The notes under the pieces: model-generated
Told to the model about the DNA's origin: nothing
Databases searched by the model: none
Seen by the model: only the letters and a program-made list of their open reading frames with translations
Translations under genes and position numbers: made by a program
In this document: positions 32,614-41,166 of the stretch, in pieces
Layout of the letters: each line of letters starts with the position of its first letter
How positions within the stretch are numbered: position 1 is the first letter of the stretch
Assembly: GCF_013201645.1 (NCBI RefSeq)
Contig: NZ_CP053842.1
Location: 1,426,001-1,490,000 of the forward strand
Direction of reading: 5' to 3'
DNA: 64,000 nt
Source of the DNA: Campylobacter corcagiensis
GTDB taxonomy: Bacteria > Campylobacterota > Campylobacteria > Campylobacterales > Campylobacteraceae

Positions 32614-33215
32614 TGAGATGTGCTGAGTTTTTTATTATTTTTTTGCTAGTCCCAGCCCTATTTGTTTTGGAAATTTTACCAAAAAGCTATATGTTTTTAA
32701 CCCTTTGGGTTGGGTGTTTTTACGCACTTTATCACACCAAAAAAAATGGTATAAAAATTTTAAAAGGCTTTAAATTTGATGAGTTTAAATTCATCTTTAA
32801 AAGATTTTTAATCTTAGCTTTGTTTTTAGCTATTTTTACATGGATTTTTGAAAGAAATAGCTTTTTATCTCTCCCAAAGCAAAGGCTTGATATCTGGCTT
32901 TTAGTGATGATTTTATACCCTATATTTTCAGCGTTTTTTCAAGAGATTTTATTTAGGGCGTTTTTTACTTTAAGATATAAAGCTTTTTTTAAAAATCAAA
33001 ATTTATTTATCTTTATAAATGCTTTGATTTTTGGTTTAGTTCATCTACTTTTTGGAAATTTTATAGCTGTTATTTTTAGCTTTTTTGGTGGAATTTTATT
33101 TATAAAAACCTATCTTAAATCAAACTCTACCCTACTTTCTAGCATAGAACACGCACTTTATGGAAATTTTATATTTACTATTGGGCTAGGGCATTATTTT
33201 TATCATGGATATTAA
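32613..33215 (+). CDS. CPBP-family intramembrane protease
   Basis: The protein has about 200 residues with six or so hydrophobic helices. It shows the CPBP (CAAX protease and bacteriocin-processing) motifs in order: QEILFRAFF (E-x3-R motif), FGLVHLLFGN and the later EHALYGNF histidine, all within membrane helices. The first position of motif 1 is Q rather than the usual E. Relatives include CAAX endopeptidases and immunity proteins; no substrate can be named. The ATG at 32613 overlaps the moeA stop as TGATG, so it is translated with the molybdopterin genes. Confidence 0.82.
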   Translation: MRCAEFFIIFLLVPALFVLEILPKSYMFLTLWVGCFYALYHTKKNGIKILKGFKFDEFKFIFKRFLILALFLAIFTWIFERNSFLSLPKQRLDIWLLVMILYPIFSAFFQEILFRAFFTLRYKAFFKNQNLFIFINALIFGLVHLLFGNFIAVIFSFFGGILFIKTYLKSNSTLLSSIEHALYGNFIFTIGLGHYFYHGY

Positions 33216-33448
33216 ATTTTAAAAATTTAAATTTAATAAATTTTATTAAAAAGTTTAATGGCTTAAAACAACGATACATAGTCATTTAAAACTAAATTTA
33301 TCACAAAAATATAAAGATTTTATTAATAATTCTCATTTACTTTTATCAGATTTTAAGCAACTATCTTATAAACTTCTGGGCTAATTTTATGTTGATAAGC
33401 AATATCATCATCAAATAAAAATTAAAATTAAAATTTAAAAGGATTAAA

Positions 33449-35569
33449 ATGCAAAAAAATAGAGTTGTTTTATCACTAGCGGCTTCTTTTATGTTGTGTG
33501 CAAATGCATTGGCAGAAGATACGGTTAAACTTGATACGATAGAAGTTAGTAGCACTGTTGCAAACACTCAAACAGTTGATGCTTACAAAGTAAATACTAG
33601 AAATGCTGGGCTTTTAAAAGATGTTCTAAGAGATATACCAGGCGTTTATATGGGTGGAACAAACGGCTATAACCAAAAAATTTATATGCGCGGTATGAAT
33701 GATAGAGCATTAAATATCACAATCGATGGTGCTAGACAAAAAGGAAATACATTCCACCATAATGCCGATTTATTAATAGATCCTGCTATTATAAAAGCAG
33801 TGGATGTTGGAGTTGGTGTTCATAGTGTAGTTGGAACAAGTGGAGCAATGGGTGGTAGTGTTGCTTTTAAAACTGTTGATGCAAGTGATTTACTAGAAGA
33901 TGGTGAAATAGTAGGCGCTAGAATAAATATGGGCTTTGCATCAAATAACGATGAGTTCTCACAAGGACTAACTATTTATGGCTCTGATGAAGATAGAATA
34001 TTTGATGCGTTAGGATATTTTAACCACAGGGGCTATGATTTTGGCAAAGATGGTGCAGGAAGAGCGATGGGCGGAGATGGAGATGATTATAACTACTTAC
34101 TAAAACTTGGTGTAAAAACAGGTGATCATGGAAAATTAACAGGTAGTTATGAGCATATGGAGTATAAAGGAATTTATCCTATGAAAGCTGAATGGCCAGG
34201 TGGGGTAGACAGAAATGGTAAAAGAATTTTAAAAGATAGCAAATATACAAGAGATACTTTTGCATTAAACTATGACTATAATCCAAATAATTATATAGAT
34301 CTTAATTTAAATGCTTATTACACAGATCATAACCTAGATATGACAAAAGAAGATCCATCAGGAATCAATACTGGTGTAAAAACTTGGGGAATAAAAGCCA
34401 TTAATAAAACTAATTTTCAAACTGGAATTTTAGATCATACTTTAGTTTATGGAACAGAATATTATCAAACAAAAGCCTATAACGATTCAAAAAGTGCCAC
34501 AAGTGGAAATAAATTTAAAACAAAAACAGCAAATGACTTTGGAATAAAAGATGATGAGGTAAAAAGCTTATCAATATTTTTAGAAGACCAAATAAGGCAT
34601 GGTGGATTAACTTTTGTTCCTGGAATTAGATTTGACAAATATGAGCTTGATACATTGGGTGGCAAAGGCTCAACATATAATGCAAGCGGAAAAAAACTAA
34701 ATGGAGATATAAAAGGTAGATCAAAATATAGCTGGAATGAATGGTCACCTGCACTTTTATTAGACTATCAAACACAATTTGGTTTAGGTGGATATATAAG
34801 CTATGCTAAACTTTTTAGAGGTCCAGATGTTTTTGAAGGAATTAGAATCAACAATGTAAATGCTACAGATACTAAATATAATGAAGATCTAAAACCTGAA
34901 ACAGGCGATACTTACGAGATAGGACTAAGATATAGCACTGATTTAAGTGAGGTATCTAGCTTAAGTCTTTCAGCAAAATATTTTTACACAGAATATGAAA
35001 ATTTAATAGGTGAGTTTTCAACTCCAAGCAATCCAAATGCTGTTAGAATGAACGCAGGAGATGCTAGAATTAATGGCATTGAATTAGCGGCTAAATTCTT
35101 GTATGAAAACCTAAGCCTATCAGCTAGTTACTCAACACAAGATACAAAGTACAAAAATGTTCCAACTGTTTTAAGTAGAGGTAAAAAAGCAAGTGGATAT
35201 GGCTCAGGACTAGCCTATTCAGATATTGGAGATAAGATAACATTTAATGCAGAATACTTCATATCATCAATAGATACATTTGTAGGCTGGAATACAATAG
35301 CATTTACAAGTATAAATGAACAAAAATTTGAAGGTGAAAAAGGTAAAGTGCGCAAACCAGGATATGCAGTTCATGACATATATGCTACATGGGTTCCAAA
35401 TAGTGGTAAATTTAAAGGGCTAGAAGTAAATTTTGGAATTTATAATATATTTGACAAAACATATGCTTCGCACTCTCAAAGAACACTTGATTTCTCATCA
35501 GCTGAAAAATCAAGTATCGATTTTGAAGAAGGTAGAAATGTCAAATTTAATGTAAGTTATAAATTTTAG
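33449..35569 (+). CDS. TonB-dependent outer-membrane receptor, possibly for haem or siderophore
   Basis: The 706-residue protein has a signal peptide (cleaved after ALA, residue 22), a TonB-box-like DTIEVS, a plug domain (about 45-150) with LLKDVLRDIPGV and IYMRGMNDRALNITIDGARQ, and a 22-strand barrel ending in the aromatic FNVSYKF. FRGPDVFEGI in the barrel resembles the FRAP motif of haem receptors, and the receptor is compact, so haem is a fair guess. A siderophore cannot be excluded. AAAAGGA precedes the ATG. It is followed by a strong terminator, so it is a single-gene unit. A weak Fur-like sequence (ATAATTCTCATT) lies near 33330. Confidence 0.88.
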   Translation: MQKNRVVLSLAASFMLCANALAEDTVKLDTIEVSSTVANTQTVDAYKVNTRNAGLLKDVLRDIPGVYMGGTNGYNQKIYMRGMNDRALNITIDGARQKGNTFHHNADLLIDPAIIKAVDVGVGVHSVVGTSGAMGGSVAFKTVDASDLLEDGEIVGARINMGFASNNDEFSQGLTIYGSDEDRIFDALGYFNHRGYDFGKDGAGRAMGGDGDDYNYLLKLGVKTGDHGKLTGSYEHMEYKGIYPMKAEWPGGVDRNGKRILKDSKYTRDTFALNYDYNPNNYIDLNLNAYYTDHNLDMTKEDPSGINTGVKTWGIKAINKTNFQTGILDHTLVYGTEYYQTKAYNDSKSATSGNKFKTKTANDFGIKDDEVKSLSIFLEDQIRHGGLTFVPGIRFDKYELDTLGGKGSTYNASGKKLNGDIKGRSKYSWNEWSPALLLDYQTQFGLGGYISYAKLFRGPDVFEGIRINNVNATDTKYNEDLKPETGDTYEIGLRYSTDLSEVSSLSLSAKYFYTEYENLIGEFSTPSNPNAVRMNAGDARINGIELAAKFLYENLSLSASYSTQDTKYKNVPTVLSRGKKASGYGSGLAYSDIGDKITFNAEYFISSIDTFVGWNTIAFTSINEQKFEGEKGKVRKPGYAVHDIYATWVPNSGKFKGLEVNFGIYNIFDKTYASHSQRTLDFSSAEKSSIDFEEGRNVKFNVSYKF

Positions 35570-35572
35570 TTA

Positions 35573-35600
35573 AAAGCCCCATAAATTCGGGGCTTTTTAT
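35573..35600 (+). terminator. Intrinsic terminator of the TonB-dependent receptor gene
   Basis: AAAGCCCC and GGGGCTTT form an 8-base stem around an 8-base loop, followed by TTTAT. It lies four bases past the receptor stop, on the plus strand. Confidence 0.9.
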
Positions 35601-35645
35601 ATCTTAAATTTAACCAAAATATAAATTTTAGAACTCTTTTAGTAT

Positions 35646-35670
35646 TTTAAAGGGCAAATCGCCCTTTAAA
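35646..35670 (-). terminator. Hairpin between receptor and ddh genes
   Basis: TTTAAAGGGC and GCCCTTTAAA form a 10-base stem with loop AAATC, starting one base after the ddh stop. On the minus strand it is the likely terminator of ddh, though no long T run follows. Confidence 0.65.
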
Positions 35671-35671
35671 T

Positions 35672-36649
35672 TTATATCATTCCTTTAACTCTCATATCTT
35701 CTAAACTCATGTCACTTATTAGATATGGAGCGATTTGAGCTATAGTTCTAGCACCACTTTCACCATTTTTTGATAAGCGATAAGCAGCCCTTGCGTAGGC
35801 TATCATCACGCTTGATGTAAACTCAGGATTTGAGTCTAAATTCAAGCTAAATTCATAAATTTGCTTACAATTTTTTCCTGTTATACCGCTTGTTATAACT
35901 ACACCGCCATGTGGAAGGCCTGCGTGATCTCTTAAAAGCTCATCTTCACTTATAAAATTTACAGTTGTATCATAAGGCTCAAAGTAGTTTGGCATAGTTT
36001 TTATCTCATGTTCTACTCTTTTTCTCTCATCAGCTGTATCGTTTTCAAGTACGACAAAGCACTCTCTTGTGTGTTTTTCTTTTGTGCTAAATTCCTTTAA
36101 ATCGCCACTTCTTACGGTATCAAGTGCGGTTTTTGAAGGTATAGTGTACTGCCTTGCATCTTTTACGCCTTTAATTCTTCTAATGGCATCACTATGTCCT
36201 TGACTTACGCCTTTGCCCCAAAATGTATAAGTTTTAGAATTTGGTAGTACTGCTGAACCGATTATTCTATTAAGAGAAAAAAGTCCTGGGTCCCAACCAA
36301 CTGAGATTATTGCGATTTTACCGCCACTTTTTGCTGATGCATCAACTTCTTTGTAGTGATCGTTTATAAATGCGTGATTATCAAAGCTATCAACGATATT
36401 AAAATTCTTTACAATTGCAGGGCTTTGCTCTCTTAAGTCATTTGCACTTCCGCCACAAAGGATTAAAACATCGATTTTACCTTTGAAATTTTCTAGTTCG
36501 CTCATCTTAAAGCTTGCTACTCCTGAGTCGGTTTTAACTCCATCTCTTCTTGAGAAAACACCAACCAACTCAAAATCTTTAAAATTTTTGATATTTTTCT
36601 CAACGCCTCTTCCTAAATTTCCATATCCTACGATACCAACTTTTATCAT
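35672..36649 (-). CDS. ddh: meso-Diaminopimelate D-dehydrogenase
   Basis: The 325-residue NADP-dependent enzyme interconverts tetrahydrodipicolinate plus ammonia and meso-DAP, a one-step route in lysine and peptidoglycan synthesis. Signs are the N-terminal Rossmann motif GIVGYGNLGRGVE, LCGGSANDL, SVGWDPGLFSLNR, the FWGKGVSQGHSDAIRRI motif and HGGVVITSG near the end. Length matches the family (about 320-330). Most Campylobacterota use the succinylase DAP route, so this gene is a possible later acquisition. It is transcribed alone, convergent with the receptor gene. Confidence 0.92.
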   Translation of the reverse strand: MIKVGIVGYGNLGRGVEKNIKNFKDFELVGVFSRRDGVKTDSGVASFKMSELENFKGKIDVLILCGGSANDLREQSPAIVKNFNIVDSFDNHAFINDHYKEVDASAKSGGKIAIISVGWDPGLFSLNRIIGSAVLPNSKTYTFWGKGVSQGHSDAIRRIKGVKDARQYTIPSKTALDTVRSGDLKEFSTKEKHTRECFVVLENDTADERKRVEHEIKTMPNYFEPYDTTVNFISEDELLRDHAGLPHGGVVITSGITGKNCKQIYEFSLNLDSNPEFTSSVMIAYARAAYRLSKNGESGARTIAQIAPYLISDMSLEDMRVKGMI

Positions 36650-36767
36650 ATAAATCCTTTCAAATTTCTAGCAATTATATAAATATTTTCATAAATGCAT
36701 AATAAATTATTTAAAAATTTGTATAATTTATTTAAATTTAAGAAAGCTTCTGATAGAATTCTCAACC

Positions 36768-36782
36768 TGATATAGATTATCA
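36768..36782 (+). promoter_or_regulatory. Fur-box-like palindrome before exbB
   Basis: TGATA-TAGAT-TATCA is a perfect inverted repeat with a five-base spacer, about 50 bases before the exbB ATG. A TATAAT box lies at 36722-36727. It resembles GATAAT-type Fur sites and fits the iron role of ExbB/ExbD/TonB. Confidence 0.5.
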
Positions 36783-36832
36783 TAATTAAAAAGCACTTAA
36801 GTTGCTTAAATTTCTAGAATGTAAGGTTGTAA

Positions 36833-37258
36833 ATGGAAATTTTAAATTTTTTAAAAGACAATGTAGAAATTGGTATTATCGTTGTCTTAGGATTTATGGG
36901 TTTTTTAGTAGTTGTGTATACATTTGAAAGGCTATTTTTTTATGCAAAAGTTAATATAAAAAGCTATAAAAACGCAGATGAATTAGAAATAGCACTTACA
37001 AAAAATCTAACCACGCTTTATATTATCTACTCAAACGCTCCATATGTTGGGCTTTTAGGCACAGTTGCTGGTATAATGATAACATTTTATGATATGGGAA
37101 TGGCTGGTGGAGTTGATGCAAAAGCTGTAATGGTTGGTATGAGTTTAGCCTTAAAAGCAACAGCTATTGGACTACTTGTAGCTATACCAACACTTATGAT
37201 TTATAACGCATTTAGTAGAAAAGTTGATATTTTAATGACAAGGTACAGCTCTTTATGA
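36833..37258 (+). CDS. exbB: Biopolymer transport protein ExbB
   Basis: The 141-residue protein has three transmembrane helices: about residues 12-33, 63-85 and 105-128. The GLLGTVAGIMITF and SLALKATAIGLLVAIPTLMIYNA motifs of the MotA/TolQ/ExbB proton-channel family are clear. It uses proton flow to energise TonB with ExbD. It is short compared with the usual 150-240 residues because the large cytoplasmic domain is reduced. Its stop overlaps the start of exbD. Confidence 0.93.
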   Translation: MEILNFLKDNVEIGIIVVLGFMGFLVVVYTFERLFFYAKVNIKSYKNADELEIALTKNLTTLYIIYSNAPYVGLLGTVAGIMITFYDMGMAGGVDAKAVMVGMSLALKATAIGLLVAIPTLMIYNAFSRKVDILMTRYSSL

Positions 37259-37644
37259 GAAATTCAAAACTAAAAAAAGATGGGCTTAATATAGTTCCAT
37301 TTATAGATATTATGCTGGTTTTGCTCTGCATTGTGCTAAGTATTTCTACATTTATTGCTCAAGGAAATATAAGCGTAGATCTCCCTAAGTCAAAAAGCGC
37401 TCAAAAAAGCAAAGATGAGATAAAATTTCTTGTAGTTGTAGATGAAAATAACACTATCTATCTAAATGATGAAATTATAAATGAAGAGGTTTTACTTTCA
37501 AAACTTGACGAGATAGATAGTAACACCACTGTAGTTTTAAAAAGCGACAAAAACGCTAAATTTGAGAGCTTTGTCAAAATAATAGACGCACTAAAAATAA
37601 AAAAACATGACAATGTATCAATCGCAACAGAAATTAGAGAATAA
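37255..37644 (+). CDS. exbD: Biopolymer transport protein ExbD
   Basis: The 129-residue protein has one transmembrane helix (about 14-36) with the functional aspartate in the NIVPFIDIMLVLL segment and a periplasmic domain (about 45-129). It is the ExbD/TolR stator partner of ExbB. It overlaps exbB by four bases at its start and tonB by about 38 bases at its end, so the three genes are one unit. Confidence 0.93.
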   Translation: MRNSKLKKDGLNIVPFIDIMLVLLCIVLSISTFIAQGNISVDLPKSKSAQKSKDEIKFLVVVDENNTIYLNDEIINEEVLLSKLDEIDSNTTVVLKSDKNAKFESFVKIIDALKIKKHDNVSIATEIRE

Positions 37645-38473
37645 AAGCTTAGCTATAGGGCTTTTAGTAGCATCACTTTTATATGGTGGAACGATTTGTG
37701 GATATTATTACTTTAGACCCACTCCAAAGCAAACACCAATTTTAAACATAACTAAAATTGATCTAGATATGTTTGAGATAGCTGGTGGACTAAACGATGC
37801 TCCTCCAACTCCTGATGAGCCAATAAATGAAGTCTTAGAACCAGAGGAAATTTTAAAAGATGAAGCTGAAATTATAGAAGAGATCGTAGAACCTGAAACT
37901 ATAGAAGAGGTAGTTGAAGTTATAGAAGAGATTGAACCAGTAGAAGAGATAATAACACCAGAAGTTGTTGAGAAAAAGCCCGAGCCTAAAAAGATTGAAA
38001 AAAAGCCAGAACCAAAAAAAGTGGTTAAAAAACCTGCCCCTAAAAAGCCCGTCAAAAAAGTAGAAAAAAAAGAAAAACCAGCAAAAAAACCATCAAATAG
38101 CGGTGGATATAACGCTTATAATCCAAATTCTAATAAAGTCGCCTCAAGTGCTATAGCTGGTGAAAACACCATACAAACGCTTAGTGCAAGTGAGAAAAAC
38201 AGTATCGCTTCACAAATTCAAGCTATCATAGCAAAAGAGGCCAAGAAAAACTATCCAACAAAAGCTAAACGCTTAAGACAAAGAGGAACTTCAGTTATTA
38301 GTTTTACTTATAGTCCTGATGGAAGTGTGACAAATATCAGAGTTAAAAACTCATCTGGTCATCAAATTTTAGATGACACAGTTATACAGGCTATAAACAG
38401 AGTTAAAAGTAAATTTCCTAAAATAAGGGCAAGAGCAACTTTTGAAGTTCCAGTTAAATTCACACTAAATTAA
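37607..38473 (+). CDS. tonB: TonB energy transducer
   Basis: The 288-residue protein has an N-terminal membrane helix (about 14-34), then a long acidic stretch (about 65-125, E/I/V rich) and a proline-lysine stretch (about 125-165, repeated KKPEPKK-type units) that spans the periplasm. The C-terminal domain (about 200-288) ends in KSKFPKIRARATFEVPVKFTLN, with the YP-like and beta-strand pattern of TonB. It carries energy to receptors such as the one at 33449. Start ATG at 37607; a second ATG two codons later is possible. It is the last gene of the exbB-exbD-tonB operon. Confidence 0.92.
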   Translation: MTMYQSQQKLENKSLAIGLLVASLLYGGTICGYYYFRPTPKQTPILNITKIDLDMFEIAGGLNDAPPTPDEPINEVLEPEEILKDEAEIIEEIVEPETIEEVVEVIEEIEPVEEIITPEVVEKKPEPKKIEKKPEPKKVVKKPAPKKPVKKVEKKEKPAKKPSNSGGYNAYNPNSNKVASSAIAGENTIQTLSASEKNSIASQIQAIIAKEAKKNYPTKAKRLRQRGTSVISFTYSPDGSVTNIRVKNSSGHQILDDTVIQAINRVKSKFPKIRARATFEVPVKFTLN

Positions 38474-38508
38474 ATTTAGCAATTTTAAGGCAAATTTTGC
38501 TAAAAATT
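38473..38508 (+). terminator. Hairpin after tonB
   Basis: AATTTAGCAA (38473-38482) and TTGCTAAAAATT (38497-38508) form a stem around a 14-base loop directly after the tonB stop. A second, longer-loop hairpin (GGGATATTT at 38535 with AAATATCCC at 38559) follows. One or both may end the convergent transcripts. Confidence 0.45.
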
Positions 38509-38602
38509 AGTAACTATAGGTTTTATAAAATTTAGGGATATTTGTAGATTTTATAGCTAAATATCCCCAAATTGTGATAATTAGATAAATTTAATCACAC
38601 TT

Positions 38603-40015
38603 TTAGTTATCTTTTAGTGATTTTGCGACTGAAATTTGATAAATTCTAATAACTGGTATAAAGCAAAGCACGGCTGAGACTAAAAACACAAGCCCTAAAA
38701 AGATAAAATCACCGCTTTCAAACCTAGTTATCAGCGAAAATCCAAGCTTATCACCTAGCTTAAATGAGATAAATTTAGCCAACACAAAGCCTAAAATTAC
38801 GCCAATTATCATGCCTGATAAAATTATACTAACTAACTCAGTCCAAACATAAGCCATGATTTTAAACACATTTGCCCCAAAGACTCGAAGTTCGGTTATT
38901 TGGTGGCGTTTTTGATGGATAAACAAAAACGAAAGCCCAAAAACTAGCCCAAAAGCTAAAATTTGAAGTGCGATAGAGATACTTAAAAGCCAGCTTTTCG
39001 CATCGCCTAAAAGTGCGTATAACCACGCTAAAATCTCTCCTGGAAAAACAGCTATCGTATCATCACTATCTTTATAATCCTGCCTTAATTGATACGCTGC
39101 TGCAAAGCTAACTGGCTTTACAACAATTGCTGGAACTCCTAACTTGTTAGCGTGAGTTAGTTCGCTATCATCGTGGTTTTGATGAGTTTCTTCGCCACTG
39201 TGTTTGTTAGTTTTGTTAGTAGAGTTGATAACATGAGTATCAAGGTTGTTTTCGTTATGATTTTCGCTGTGTTTGTTATGAGAATGCTCGTGTGAGTGGT
39301 CCTGAGAATTATCGTGCAAATTTTCATCGTGGTCGTCGCGATCAGCGTGTGCTTTATCGTGAGAATGACTATGCGAATGTTCTGCGTGATTATCGTGGTA
39401 GTGTGCGTGATCGTGATCAGAATGCACATGCCAAACAGCCTCAATGCCAACTAAAATAGAGTTATCCCAAGCTGAATTATCTCTTTTTTTAATGCCGACA
39501 ACTTTATAAGTTATATCATCATGAGTGTGTGCTCCAGCTTCCACAAACTGCCCATGCATCGGACTAAAAGTGTCGCCTATTTTAAGTCCGGTATCAACTC
39601 CTGCAACAGCATCAAACATCTCTTTTAAATTCTCACCTTCTGAAATTTCGCCTTCAATCATCTCTTTTGAAATCCCAATCACAGGAAAGTTTTGATAAAA
39701 ATCTCCAAAACCAACAGGAGATGCCCATTTTACTCTATCATCAGCTTTTAACTCATCTAAAATTTTAGAATCAATCAAATCAAGCGAAGCCGGTTTTAAA
39801 AAAACCGAACTTAAAACAAGCTGGACTTCGCTACCTTTTGCACCAACTACCAAATCAAACTTATCAGCCGCAGCAGCTGAGCCAAGACGAAGTGATCTCT
39901 CACTTAAAATACTTAACAAGCTAAGGCTTAAAGTTGCTGATATTAGAAGTATCATAACGCTAATTAATCCAAAATCTTTTCTAAAATCTGCTAAAAAAAG
40001 CTTAAAAAAACTCAT
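38603..40015 (-). CDS. MacB/FtsX-type ABC permease with a histidine-rich loop
   Basis: The 470-residue protein has one N-terminal membrane helix (about 14-36), a large periplasmic domain, and three C-terminal helices (about 345-372, 390-420, 438-462), the MacB/LolC/FtsX topology. Within the periplasmic domain, residues about 193-288 form an insertion dense in His and Asp (WHVHSDHDHAHYHDNHAEH and more of the same), which should bind several divalent metal ions. It is encoded with an ATPase (four-base overlap) and an exported protein, behind an alkaline phosphatase gene. I infer a role in zinc or similar metal trafficking at the cell envelope; the substrate is not proven. Confidence 0.8.
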   Translation of the reverse strand: MSFFKLFLADFRKDFGLISVMILLISATLSLSLLSILSERSLRLGSAAAADKFDLVVGAKGSEVQLVLSSVFLKPASLDLIDSKILDELKADDRVKWASPVGFGDFYQNFPVIGISKEMIEGEISEGENLKEMFDAVAGVDTGLKIGDTFSPMHGQFVEAGAHTHDDITYKVVGIKKRDNSAWDNSILVGIEAVWHVHSDHDHAHYHDNHAEHSHSHSHDKAHADRDDHDENLHDNSQDHSHEHSHNKHSENHNENNLDTHVINSTNKTNKHSGEETHQNHDDSELTHANKLGVPAIVVKPVSFAAAYQLRQDYKDSDDTIAVFPGEILAWLYALLGDAKSWLLSISIALQILAFGLVFGLSFLFIHQKRHQITELRVFGANVFKIMAYVWTELVSIILSGMIIGVILGFVLAKFISFKLGDKLGFSLITRFESGDFIFLGLVFLVSAVLCFIPVIRIYQISVAKSLKDN

Positions 40016-40704
40016 TTTTCTTCCTTAGTTTGTAAAGTATTACTTTGCCAGTTGATGCTTTCATTTTTTTTGATATCTAAAATGTTTTTAAAGCTATTTT
40101 TTATAGTCTCATCATGAGAGGCAACTATCATCGTGGCGTTAGTTTTGTTAGTGAAATTTGTTAGTAAATTGGTGATTAAATTTGAGTTAAATTTATCCAA
40201 ACTCGCAGTTGGCTCATCTAAGATAAGAACCTTTGGAGCACAAGACAGTGCCCTAACAATGGCTATTCTTTGCATTTGACCGCGTGAATAAAGTTTAAGT
40301 TTTAAATTTGGATTTGTTATGCCAACTTCATTTAAAAGATGCATCGCTAACTCTTTTTTAACTGGTTTGTTAGTAGAAAAAAGATTTAAAAGCATGATAT
40401 TTTCAATGGCACTTAAATTTTGAATAAGATGAAAATTTTGCATCACGATGCCAAAATTTAGGTTTCTAAATCTATCTTTTTGAGTTTGATTAAGAGTTGA
40501 GGTTTTTACATTACCCCAGTAAATTTCGCCACTTGTTGGAAACTCTAAAAGGCTTATTAAATTTAAAAATGTCGTCTTTCCAGCACCACTTTCGCCAGTT
40601 ACGACTAAATTTTCTCCACTTTTTAGATATAAATTTTCAACTTCTAAAATAGGGTTTTCTTCATTTTTTACTTTTAAAACTAAATTTTTGATTTTTAAAT
40701 CCAC
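40012..40704 (-). CDS. ABC transporter ATP-binding protein, LolD/MacB type
   Basis: The 230-residue ATPase has Walker A GESGAGKTTF, a Q-loop in IVMQNFHLIQNLS, a signature read as YSRGQMQR and Walker B VLILDEPTASLD. The signature has R where SGGQ-type ATPases have G, a modest variant. The family drives FtsX/MacB-type permeases that do mechanical work in the periplasm rather than classic transport. It overlaps the permease gene start by four bases, so the two form a pair. Confidence 0.88.
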   Translation of the reverse strand: MDLKIKNLVLKVKNEENPILEVENLYLKSGENLVVTGESGAGKTTFLNLISLLEFPTSGEIYWGNVKTSTLNQTQKDRFRNLNFGIVMQNFHLIQNLSAIENIMLLNLFSTNKPVKKELAMHLLNEVGITNPNLKLKLYSRGQMQRIAIVRALSCAPKVLILDEPTASLDKFNSNLITNLLTNFTNKTNATMIVASHDETIKNSFKNILDIKKNESINWQSNTLQTKEEK

Positions 40705-40713
40705 ATTTTGCCT

Positions 40714-41148
40714 TTATTTTCTTTTAAATTTTGCATCAACAATTCTCATCAAGCTTACAAAACCAGTCTCTTTATCAGTTTGTGAGCCAACTTCAAGCGT
40801 TCCAGTAACTTCAATCGGTGCGTTAAACTGCACAAAGCTTTGGCGTTTTTTAAGAAAAACGACGATGATATCAGGTGGCCAGTCAGCATCTGATGAGCAA
40901 AACGGACAAAGTGCCATTGGATACTGAGTTAAGACAAAAAACTTCGCATCCGCTTTTAAAGGTGGTGCCATAAAGCCTGTGATTTTTACCTCTTTTCCTA
41001 CATTATCTAAAACTTGCTTAGACATCTCAAGCCCTAAAACTCCCCAGCTTGAGTAAAGTCCTTCAAATGAAAGTTGTGCAGGGTCTTTAGCAAAATTTGG
41101 TGTAAGAAGTAGCCACGATAAAATGGCTACTTTAAATAAGTTTTTCAT
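40714..41148 (-). CDS. Exported DUF3299-like protein
   Basis: The 144-residue protein has a signal peptide (MKNLFKVAILSWLLLTPNFA) and a compact beta domain with GFMAPP, YPMALCPFCSSDADWPPD and VTGTLEVGSQTD. The C-P-F-C motif and the pattern recall DUF3299-type periplasmic proteins that are found beside MacB-like ABC pairs, in some bacteria under zinc control (recalled, not checked). The two cysteines could bind metal. It lies 9 bases before the ATPase gene and 18 bases after the alkaline phosphatase gene, within one operon. Confidence 0.65.
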   Translation of the reverse strand: MKNLFKVAILSWLLLTPNFAKDPAQLSFEGLYSSWGVLGLEMSKQVLDNVGKEVKITGFMAPPLKADAKFFVLTQYPMALCPFCSSDADWPPDIIVVFLKKRQSFVQFNAPIEVTGTLEVGSQTDKETGFVSLMRIVDAKFKRK

Positions 41149-41166
41149 AAATTTAAACTCTAAATT

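Noticed and set aside
37708-38055. Serine and glycine-rich protein on the minus strand opposite tonB
   Set aside because: It is the mirror of the Pro-Lys and Glu-rich repeats of TonB.
39157-39450. Threonine-rich minus-strand frame in the histidine-rich region
   Set aside because: It is a frame-shifted reading of the CAT/CAC-rich codons of the permease gene.
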